Shown: positions 57,257 through 64,000 of the stretch, piece by piece | How the letters are laid out: every line of letters begins with the position of its first letter | Numbering within the stretch: position 1 is the stretch's first letter | Assembly: GCF_003852895.1 (NCBI RefSeq) | Contig: NZ_QUSW01000004.1 | Span: forward strand, 310,001 to 374,000 | DNA length: 64,000 bases | Reading direction: 5' to 3' | DNA from: Rhizobacter terrae | GTDB taxonomy: Bacteria > Pseudomonadota > Gammaproteobacteria > Burkholderiales > Burkholderiaceae_C | Translations under genes and position numbers: made by a program | Notes under the pieces: model-generated | Told to the model about the DNA's origin: nothing | Database searches by the model: none | Seen by the model: only the letters and a program-made list of their open reading frames with translations

Positions 57257-58069
57257 TCAGCCCTTCGCCTGGGTGGCCGTCGCTGCCTGCTGCTCGGCCA
57301 GCACGGAGCCCAGGTAGGCCTCCTGTACCGCCGGGTTCGCCCGCACCTTGTCCGGCGTGTCGAAGGCGATCACCTCGCCATACACCAGCACCGCGATCTT
57401 GTCGGCCAGGCCGAACACCACGCCCATGTCATGCTCCACCGTCAAGAGCGTCTTGCCCACCGTCACCTCGCGGATGAGCTCGATGAAGCGCTTGGTCTCG
57501 CTCTTGCTCATGCCGGCGGTGGGTTCGTCCAGCAGCACCACGTCGGCACCGCCGGCGATGGTGATGCCGATCTCCAGCGCGCGCTGCTCGGCATAGGTGA
57601 GGTTCATGGCCAGCGTGTCGCGCTTCTTGTCGAGCTTGATCATCTCCATCAGTTGCTCGGCGCGTTCGTTCGCATCACGCAGCCGCGACAGCCGGTTCCA
57701 GAACGAATACTTGTAGCCCAGCGACCAGAGCACACCGCAGCGCAGGTTCTCGAACACGCTCAGGCGGCCGAAGATGTTGGTGATCTGAAAGCTGCGCGCC
57801 AGGCCCAGGCGATTGATCTCGAAGGGCTTCTTGCCGTCGATGCGCTTGCCGTTGAGCGCGATCTCGCCCGAGGTCGGGCCGAAGCGTCCGCTGATGAGGT
57901 TGAACAGCGTGGACTTGCCCGCGCCGTTGGGCCCGATGATGGCCACCCGCTCGCCCGGTCGCACCGCCAGGTTGGCACCGCGGATGATTTCGGTCTTGCC
58001 GAAGGACTTGCGCAGGTCCTTCAGCTCGACGGCATAGGGCGCCGCGTTCAAGGCTTGCACGGCGCTCAC
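57257..58069 (-). CDS. livG: Branched-chain-type ABC transporter ATPase LivG
   Basis: 270 residues from a GTG that overlaps the livM stop (GTGA). Walker A GPNGAGKST, signature region NLTYAEQRALEIG in the LivG form, Walker B VVLLDEPTAGM. Works with LivF to drive LivHM. Confidence 0.92.
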   Translation of the reverse strand: MSAVQALNAAPYAVELKDLRKSFGKTEIIRGANLAVRPGERVAIIGPNGAGKSTLFNLISGRFGPTSGEIALNGKRIDGKKPFEINRLGLARSFQITNIFGRLSVFENLRCGVLWSLGYKYSFWNRLSRLRDANERAEQLMEMIKLDKKRDTLAMNLTYAEQRALEIGITIAGGADVVLLDEPTAGMSKSETKRFIELIREVTVGKTLLTVEHDMGVVFGLADKIAVLVYGEVIAFDTPDKVRANPAVQEAYLGSVLAEQQAATATQAKG

Positions 58070-59406
58070 AGCGTCTCCCTCCGGCGAATCTCTTTTTCGA
58101 TCTCGCCTTGCACTTCACCCCATTGGTGAGCGAACTGCCGTCGCGACATCTCGAACATCGCCACGCCCACCAAGGTCACGAAGGCCGCGCCGAACCAGCT
58201 GTCGACCCGCGCCGCATCGATGTTGACCCACAGGTACTTGATGGTGGTGCCCAGCGCCTGGTTGAGCTGCAGGTGGTAGACCATCTCCACCATCGCCGCG
58301 AAGCCCAAGAGCGCGACGAGGGCCGATCCGCCCAGCGCGAGATAGGCCGTCCACAGGCGCCCAAGCTTGCCGAAAGCGGCCACGCGCAGGTTCATCATGA
58401 TCAGGCTGGCGATGCCGCCCGGCGCATACATCACCATGAACAGGAAGATGAAGCCCAGGTACAGCAGCCAGGCCTTGGTGAACTCCGACAGCAGCACGCC
58501 AGCCAGCACCATCAGCACGCCGCCGATGATGGGTCCGAAGAAGAAGGTCGCGCCGCCCAGGAAGGTGAAGAAGAGGTAGGAGCCGGAGCGGAACCCGCCC
58601 ACCACCTCGGCGGTGGCGATCTCGAAGTTCAGCGCATACATGCCGCCCGCGATGCCGGCGAAGAAGCCGGAGATGATGAAGGCGATGTAGCGCACGCGCT
58701 GCGTGCTGTAGCCGATGAACTCCACGCGCTCGGGGTTGTCGCGCACGGCGTTGAGCATGCGGCCCAGCGGCGTGCGCGTGAAGGCGAACATGGCCGCGGT
58801 GCACACGAAGGTGTAGATGGCCAGCAGGTAGTACACCTGGATCTGCGGCCCGAAGGTGATGCCCCACACCGCCTTGCCGACCACGCGGTTGGTGTTCACG
58901 CCGCCTTCGCCGCCGAAGAACTCCGGCACCATCAGCGACATGGCGAACACCAACTCGCCGACGCCCAGCGTGATCATCGCGAAGGTGGTGCCGGCCTTCT
59001 TGGTGGTGACGAAGCCGAGGATGATCGCGAAGAACATGCCGGCGAAGCCGCCGACCACGGGCACCAGGCTCACCGGCAGCGCCAGCCCGCCGCCGATGGC
59101 GTTGAGCACGTGGATGCAGGTGAAGGACGCGAGCCCCGTGTACACCGCATGCCCGAAGGTGAGCATGCCGCCCTGCCCCAGCAGCATGTTGTACGAGAGG
59201 CAGGCCACGATGCCGATGCCCATCTGCGAGAGCATGGTCATCGACAGGCTGCTGGTGAAGAACATCGGCGCGACCAGCAGCACGAGGGCGAACAGGGCCC
59301 ACACCACCACCCGCCCCACGTTGTAGGGACGGAAGCTGTAGACCTGCGCCGACTTGGGAGGCACCGCGGGAATCGGAGCGGGCGAAGAAGACATGACGGC
59401 AGCCAT
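58066..59406 (-). CDS. livM: Branched-chain-type ABC permease LivM
   Basis: 446 residues, longer than usual because of a 100-residue C-terminal extension with another helix pair and a charged tail. The core has about nine helices with SYNMLLGQGGMLTFGHAVYTGLA and FSLMVPEF-type segments typical of LivM. The extension may interact with the ATPase or be a lineage feature. Confidence 0.9.
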   Translation of the reverse strand: MAAVMSSSPAPIPAVPPKSAQVYSFRPYNVGRVVVWALFALVLLVAPMFFTSSLSMTMLSQMGIGIVACLSYNMLLGQGGMLTFGHAVYTGLASFTCIHVLNAIGGGLALPVSLVPVVGGFAGMFFAIILGFVTTKKAGTTFAMITLGVGELVFAMSLMVPEFFGGEGGVNTNRVVGKAVWGITFGPQIQVYYLLAIYTFVCTAAMFAFTRTPLGRMLNAVRDNPERVEFIGYSTQRVRYIAFIISGFFAGIAGGMYALNFEIATAEVVGGFRSGSYLFFTFLGGATFFFGPIIGGVLMVLAGVLLSEFTKAWLLYLGFIFLFMVMYAPGGIASLIMMNLRVAAFGKLGRLWTAYLALGGSALVALLGFAAMVEMVYHLQLNQALGTTIKYLWVNIDAARVDSWFGAAFVTLVGVAMFEMSRRQFAHQWGEVQGEIEKEIRRRETL

Positions 59407-59410
59407 CGCG

Positions 59411-60436
59411 TCAGCCCTCCCGCGTTCCGAGCAGGCCCTTGGGCCGGAAGATGAGGATCAGCACGAGGAAAAGATAAGGAAGGATGGGCGCGATCTGCGA
59501 GATCGTGAGATTCACGAAGGTGTTGGAGGCCTTCACGTCGGGCATCACCGTCTTGATCATGCTGAGCACCGAGTAGTCCAGCGCCACCGCGAAGGTCTGG
59601 ATGACGCCGATGAGCAGCGAGGCGAGGAAGGCCCCGGCGAGCGAGCCCATGCCGCCCACCACCACCACGACGAAGATGACGGAGCCCACGGTGCCGGCCA
59701 TCGCCGGCTCGGTGACGAAGGTGGAGCCACCGATCACGCCGGCCAGGCCCGCCAGCGCAGCACCTGCGCCGAACACCAGCATGAACACACGCGGCACGTT
59801 GTGGCCCAGCGCCTCGACCATCTCCGGATGCGTGAGCGCACTTTGAATGACCAGGCCGATGCGCGTTCTCGTGAGCATCAGCCACAAGGCCAGCAGCATC
59901 AGCAGCGCCACGAACATCATGAAGCCGCGGGTGGCGGGGAATGGCGAGCACACCACCTTCACCGCCGCGTCGGCGGCGGTGCACATCGCGGCAGGCGCCG
60001 CGCCCCACAGCACATGCAGGCCATCGACCGACGAATTCACCAGCGTGAAGGCCGGGCCCTGCAGCTTCGAGGGCGGCTGGAACTCCAGCGCCGTGCGGCC
60101 CCAGATGAGCTGCACCAGCTCCAGGATGACGAAGGACAAGCCGAAGGTGATGAGCAGCTCAGGCACGTGCCCGAACTTGTGCACGCGGCGCAGTGCGAAG
60201 CGCTCGAACAGCGCGCCCAGCGCGCCGACGACCAGCGGGGCCAGCAGCAGCGCACCCCAGAAGCCGGTGAGCTTCGCGATGGAGTAGCCCACGTACGCGC
60301 CCACCATGTAGAAGCTGGCGTGCGCGAAGTTGAGCACGCCCATCATGCTGAAGATCAGCGTGAGGCCTGAGCTCAGCATGAACAGCAAGAGCCCGTAGCT
60401 CAGGCCGTTGAGCATCGAGATGGTGAAGAACTCCAT
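59411..60436 (-). CDS. livH: Branched-chain-type ABC permease LivH
   Basis: 341 residues from the ATG at 60436. Begins LNGLSYGLLLFMLSSGLTLIFSMMGVLNFAHASFYM in the standard LivH form (quoted in part), with eight to nine helices; GGMGSLAGAFLASLLIG is the conserved loop near the ATPase. It includes a longer periplasmic loop (about 125-160) with two Cys. Confidence 0.92.
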   Translation of the reverse strand: MEFFTISMLNGLSYGLLLFMLSSGLTLIFSMMGVLNFAHASFYMVGAYVGYSIAKLTGFWGALLLAPLVVGALGALFERFALRRVHKFGHVPELLITFGLSFVILELVQLIWGRTALEFQPPSKLQGPAFTLVNSSVDGLHVLWGAAPAAMCTAADAAVKVVCSPFPATRGFMMFVALLMLLALWLMLTRTRIGLVIQSALTHPEMVEALGHNVPRVFMLVFGAGAALAGLAGVIGGSTFVTEPAMAGTVGSVIFVVVVVGGMGSLAGAFLASLLIGVIQTFAVALDYSVLSMIKTVMPDVKASNTFVNLTISQIAPILPYLFLVLILIFRPKGLLGTREG

Positions 60437-60510
60437 GTGTGCTTCGCGTGATGGCTGGATCGTGCCAGGCACGGCACGAATGGCACAGGAACGGGAAAAC
60501 GGCAAGACAC

Positions 60511-60540
60511 AACGTGGCGGGGCGTGGGCCCCACCACGTT
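60511..60540 (-). terminator. Hairpin between livK and livH
   Basis: Outer 7-bp stem AACGTGG/CCACGTT encloses a GGGGC/GCCCC stem. On the minus strand it follows livK by about 40 bases. Such hairpins reduce read-through so that binding protein is made in excess over the permease. Confidence 0.55.
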
Positions 60541-60579
60541 TTACCTCTCAACCGTGAGGTAGCGCAAGACGGCAGGAAA

Positions 60580-61851
60580 TCAGCCTGCCGACGGCCTCTT
60601 CATCTGGCAGCTCGTCGGCGTGCTCGAGATGTACGACGGGAACTCCTTCACCGGCGCCAGCGTCATGCCCGTCTTCTCCGGGCTGTACGGGTGCTTGGCA
60701 TCGGCCTTCTGCCACACGGTCATGTACAGCGGCTGCTGGAGCTGGTGGTCGGTCTTTCGCACTTCCACTTCGCCGTTGAAGCTCTTGACCTTCAGGCCTT
60801 CCATGGCCGCGGCCACCTTCACCGGGTCGGTGGACTTGGCGTTGGCCATGGCCTGCGACAACACGGTGAAGACGTGGATCACCGAGCCGGTGTAGAAGTC
60901 GTCGTTGAACTTCGTGTTGAATTCCTTCATCCACGTGTCCATCTGGCCGCCCATGTTGTAGTGGGAGTAGGCCACCTGGAACACGCGGCCCGCACCGCCC
61001 TGGCCCAGCGCCGTGGGCGTGCCGGTCACGCCGGTGTAGTAGGTGTAGAACTTGCCGTTGTAGCCGCCTTCGTTGGCCGCCTTCACCAGCAGCGCGAGGT
61101 CGGAGCCCCAGTTGCCGGTGATCACGGTGTCTGCGCCCGATGCCTTGATCTTGGCGATGTACGGCGCGAAGTCGCGCACCTGCGCGAGCGGGTGCAGGTC
61201 TTCGCCGACGATCTGGATGTCAGGCCGCTTGCGGCCCAGCATCTCCTTGGCGAACTTGGCCACCTGCTGGCCGTGCGAGTAGTTCTGGTTGAGCAGGTAG
61301 ACCTTCTGGACGTCCTTCTGGTCCTTGATGAAGCTGGTCATGGCTTCCATCTTCATCGAGGTGTCGGCGTCGAAGCGGAAGTGCCAGTAGCTGCACTTGC
61401 TGTTGGTGAGGTCCGGGTCCACCGCGGCGTCATTGAGGTAGATGACTTCCTTGCCGGGGTTGCGTTCGTTGTGCTTGTTGATCGCATCGATCAGCGCCAG
61501 CGCCACCGACGAGCCGTTGCCCTGGATCACGTAGCGCACGCCCTGGTCCAGCGCGGACTTCAGCGCGTTGAGCGTCTCGGTGGGGCTGAGCTTGTTGTCG
61601 ATGCCGGTGACTTCGAACTTCACGCCGGCGGGGTTGTTGGCGCTGAACTTCTCGGCGAAGAACTGGTAGCTCTTCAACTGGTTGCCGCCGACGGGCGCCA
61701 TGAGGCCCGACAGCGCATCGATTCGAACCATCTTGACGGTCTCGCCGGCCAGGGGCTTGGCGCCACCCTTGGCCTGGGCCATCGCGAGGTTGGCGGACAT
61801 CAGCAAGGACGTTCCGACGAGGATGCTGAGAGAAACTTTCGTGAGCTTCAT
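60580..61851 (-). CDS. livK: Branched-chain-type periplasmic binding protein LivK
   Basis: 423 residues from the ATG at 61851. Signal peptide ends AMA (about 31). Type-1 binding-protein fold with VKMVRIDALSGLMAPVGGNQLKS and VIQGNGSSVALALIDAINKHNERN. Larger than LivK of E. coli; relatives bind amides, urea or short acids as well as leucine. Upstream CoA synthetase suggests a carboxylic acid ligand. Confidence 0.9.
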   Translation of the reverse strand: MKLTKVSLSILVGTSLLMSANLAMAQAKGGAKPLAGETVKMVRIDALSGLMAPVGGNQLKSYQFFAEKFSANNPAGVKFEVTGIDNKLSPTETLNALKSALDQGVRYVIQGNGSSVALALIDAINKHNERNPGKEVIYLNDAAVDPDLTNSKCSYWHFRFDADTSMKMEAMTSFIKDQKDVQKVYLLNQNYSHGQQVAKFAKEMLGRKRPDIQIVGEDLHPLAQVRDFAPYIAKIKASGADTVITGNWGSDLALLVKAANEGGYNGKFYTYYTGVTGTPTALGQGGAGRVFQVAYSHYNMGGQMDTWMKEFNTKFNDDFYTGSVIHVFTVLSQAMANAKSTDPVKVAAAMEGLKVKSFNGEVEVRKTDHQLQQPLYMTVWQKADAKHPYSPEKTGMTLAPVKEFPSYISSTPTSCQMKRPSAG

Positions 61852-61935
61852 GTGCTTATCTCCATGCTGCATTGACCACAGCGTTCAACAGTACTGGAAT
61901 CAAGCTTCCACGGGGCCCCGGGACTACCCCCAAGC

Positions 61936-61978
61936 CTTGTCGCGCCCGAGACAAGGGACATGAACCGGGCGCGACAAG
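61936..61978. terminator. 13-bp perfect inverted repeat between CoA synthetase and livK
   Basis: Bases 61936-61948 and 61966-61978 are exact reverse complements. It lies 20 bases beyond the CoA synthetase stop; no T-run follows on the minus strand, so it may be an attenuator or a binding site. Confidence 0.5.
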
Positions 61979-61997
61979 CGCATGGTCGACGTGCACG

Positions 61998-63644
61998 TCA
62001 CACGCCGGGCAGCTTGTGCTCCTTGAACTGATCGCGCAACTTCAGCTTCTGGATCTTGCCCGTGGCGGTGTGAGGGATTTCATTCACGAACACCACGTCG
62101 TCAGGGATCTGCCACTTCGCGATGCGCCCTTCGAAGAACCCGAGGATGTCTTGCGCACTTGCCTCGGCTCCTGGCTTCTTCACCACCACCAGCAGCGGGC
62201 GTTCGTCCCACTTCGGATGCTTGCAGGCGATGGCCGCCGCCTCGTGCACCGCGGGGTGCGCCATGGCGATGTTCTCGAGGTCGATGGAACTGATCCACTC
62301 ACCGCCGGACTTGATCACGTCCTTGCTGCGGTCGGTGATCTGCATGTAGCCGTCTTCGTCGATGGTGGCGACGTCGCCGGTCGGGAACCAGTCCTGCCCG
62401 TTCACCTTCACCAGCGGCGAACGCTCGTGCCTGAAGTAGCGCTGGATGATCCACGGCCCGCGCACCACCAGGTTGCCCGAGGCCTTGCCGTCCCAGGGCA
62501 GCGGCTTCTCGTCGTCGTCGAGGATCATCATGTCCACGCCGTAGACCACGCGGCCCTGCTTCTCCAGCAGGCGGTGCTTTGCCTCGGCATCGAGCTTCTC
62601 GTGCGAGGCCTTGAGCTTGGACACGGTGCCAATCGGCGACATCTCCGTCATGCCCCAGGCGTGGATCACTTCCACGCCGAAGTCGTTCTCCAGCGTGCGC
62701 ATCATGGCCGGCGGGCAGGCGCTGCCGCCGATCACCGTGCGCTTGAAGGTGCTGAACTTGAGCTTGTTGCTCTGCGCGTAGGTGATGAGCCCCAGCCAGA
62801 CGGTGGGCACGCCCGCGCTGAAGGTGACCTTCTCGGTCTCGAAGAGCTCGTAGAGCGACTTGCCGTCCAGGTGCGGGCCCGGGAACACCAGCTTGGCCCC
62901 CACCAGCGGCACCGAGTACGGCAGGCCCCAAGCGTTGACGTGGAACATCGGCACGACCGGCAGGATCACGTCCTTGGCGGAGCAGCCCAGCGAATCGGGC
63001 AGCGCCGAGGCGTAGGTGTGCAGCAGGGTCGATCGGTGGCTGTAGACCGCCCCCTTGGGGTTGCCGGTGGTGCCGGAGGTGTAGCAGATGGTGGCGGCGG
63101 TGTTCTCGTCGAACTCGGGCCACATGTAGTCGCCGTTCTCGGCGTCCACCAGGTCGTCGTAGCACAGCAGGCCGGGAATGGCGGTGCTGGCCGGCATGTG
63201 GGCGCGGTCGGTCATCAGCACGAAGTGCTTCACCGTCTTGAGCGCCGGCGCCAGCTTGTCGATGAGCGGCAGGAAGGTCAGGTCGAAGCACAGCACCTTG
63301 TCTTCGGCGTCATTGACGATCCAGGCGATCTGCTCCGGAAAGAGCCGCGGGTTCACCGTGTGGCACACCAGCTGCGAGCCGGAGGTGGCGTAGTAGATCT
63401 CCAGGTGCCGGTAGCCGTTCCAGGCCAGCGTGGCGACGCGGTCGCCGGCCTCGCAGCCCAGCCTGGCCAGCGCCTGGGCCAGTTGGCGCGCGCGCAGTTC
63501 GGTGGCCTTCCAGGTGGTGCGGTGGATGTCGCCCTCGGCCCGCTTGGACACGATCTCGGTGTCGCCGTAGTGCCTGGCCGCGTGGACGATCAGCGAAGAG
63601 ATCATCAAGGGCATTTGCATCATCTGACCCATCAGGGCTGCCAT
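61998..63644 (-). CDS. Medium/long-chain acyl-CoA synthetase (AMP-forming)
   Basis: 548 residues of the ANL superfamily. YTSGTTGNPKGAV, HAWGMTEMSP, DWFPTGDVATIDEDGYMQITDRSKDVIKSGGEW and the catalytic Lys in TATGKIQKLKL. The branch includes DmdB-type 3-methylmercaptopropionyl-CoA ligases and medium-chain fatty-acyl ligases. Upstream of the liv operon on the same strand, it may activate the imported acid. Confidence 0.92.
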   Translation of the reverse strand: MAALMGQMMQMPLMISSLIVHAARHYGDTEIVSKRAEGDIHRTTWKATELRARQLAQALARLGCEAGDRVATLAWNGYRHLEIYYATSGSQLVCHTVNPRLFPEQIAWIVNDAEDKVLCFDLTFLPLIDKLAPALKTVKHFVLMTDRAHMPASTAIPGLLCYDDLVDAENGDYMWPEFDENTAATICYTSGTTGNPKGAVYSHRSTLLHTYASALPDSLGCSAKDVILPVVPMFHVNAWGLPYSVPLVGAKLVFPGPHLDGKSLYELFETEKVTFSAGVPTVWLGLITYAQSNKLKFSTFKRTVIGGSACPPAMMRTLENDFGVEVIHAWGMTEMSPIGTVSKLKASHEKLDAEAKHRLLEKQGRVVYGVDMMILDDDEKPLPWDGKASGNLVVRGPWIIQRYFRHERSPLVKVNGQDWFPTGDVATIDEDGYMQITDRSKDVIKSGGEWISSIDLENIAMAHPAVHEAAAIACKHPKWDERPLLVVVKKPGAEASAQDILGFFEGRIAKWQIPDDVVFVNEIPHTATGKIQKLKLRDQFKEHKLPGV

Positions 63645-63862
63645 GTCTCGTACTCCGTGGAATGCGCCTGGGCGACGCGACGATCATAGGAAGGCACCTC
63701 TGGAGGTTGCCTGCGGTTTACCCCGATGATCGCCGCGGCTCGCCCGCGCGCTTGTCGTCGGCACGACAGATGGGGCTGGTGTTTACTCGTAGGTTGCGGC
63801 GGGTGAAGCGGCCCCACCCTACGGCAGAGAGGGCAGCCACGCACCACATAAACTGGCCACCA

Positions 63863-64000
63863 ATGAGCGCCCTTCCCCTGCCCCCCGTCCTCAGCGAAGC
63901 CCCGCCCCTGCGCTTCGCCGACACCTTCCACGCCCTCGGCGATCGCTTCCACACCGCGCTCCCCGCCCAAGGCGTTCCCGACCCGCACTGGGTCGTCACC
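63863..64000 (+). CDS. selO: Beginning of canonical selO/ydiU (3' partial)
   Basis: 46 codons from the ATG at 63863 to the window edge, without a stop. The sequence PPLRFADTFHALGDRFHT followed by a PDPHWVV segment matches the N-terminus of protein adenylyltransferase SelO in Burkholderiales (FxNxFAALGxxFxTxL...LPxPxxV). Only the first part is visible, so the call depends on N-terminal resemblance. Divergent from the CoA synthetase with 218 bp between. Confidence 0.55.
   Translation, partial: MSALPLPPVLSEAPPLRFADTFHALGDRFHTALPAQGVPDPHWVVT

Noticed and set aside
61883-61915. TGGAA-N6-TTCCA pair upstream of livK, similar to the IclR sites
   Set aside because: Spacer is 6 rather than 5 and the third half-site is missing.

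Overview
The window looks like chromosome from a high-GC betaproteobacterium of the order Burkholderiales, probably Comamonadaceae (Variovorax, Acidovorax or Hydrogenophaga type). The reasons are strong G/C at third codon positions, tightly packed operons, a thiC-thiO-thiS-thiG-thiDE set behind a TPP riboswitch, and many beta-oxidation paralogues. The exact genus is an inference. No rRNA, tRNA, CRISPR, transposase or integrase was seen.

Layout. (1) 1-9573: an accessory operon that looks like a secreted double-glycine peptide (microcin-like) system. It holds an HlyC-type acyltransferase fused to an erythromycin-esterase-like domain (its start lies beyond the window), an HlyD-type membrane fusion protein, a small GG-leader precursor, a small membrane protein (possible immunity), a C39-peptidase ABC exporter, a SelO-like pseudokinase, a second HlyC-type acyltransferase and a YdjC/ChbG-type deacetylase. 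Nearly all genes are coupled by ATGA overlaps or very short gaps. This is the most novel part of the window. (2) 9639-22882: two IclR regulators around a lipid or alcohol catabolic set (lipoprotein, thioredoxin-like protein, GMC oxidoreductase, two acyl-CoA dehydrogenases, a dienoyl-CoA-reductase-like SDR, an acyl-CoA ligase), plus dusC and an acyltransferase-3 membrane protein. (3) 22898-28671: the thiamin operon with promoter and TPP riboswitch. (4) 28728-30154: a proline-rich secreted protein under a c-di-GMP-I riboswitch. (5) 30329-40591: an uncharacterised protein, then a minus-strand operon DUF1302-DUF1329-YCF48-like-RND/MMPL-serine hydrolase-type-1 periplasmic binding protein. (6) 40614-41066: two large palindromes and a terminator. 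(7) 41087-54533: an eleven-gene minus-strand beta-oxidation operon. (8) 54817-56531: two unrecognised genes of visibly lower GC. (9) 56555-63644: a liv-type ABC uptake operon preceded by an acyl-CoA synthetase. (10) 63863 to the edge: the beginning of what looks like canonical selO.

A shared regulatory site ties regions 2 and 5 together. A 25-bp three-half-site element (YGGAA-N5-TTCCG-N5-CGGAA and close variants) occurs before both iclR genes, before the acyl-CoA dehydrogenase operon at 15338, and twice around a good sigma-70 promoter of the DUF1302 operon. The two IclR proteins have almost identical recognition helices, so both probably read this site. The inferred picture is that the DUF1302/DUF1329/RND set handles uptake or outer-membrane trafficking of a hydrophobic substrate and the 10.6-21 kb genes oxidise it through CoA thioesters under joint IclR control.
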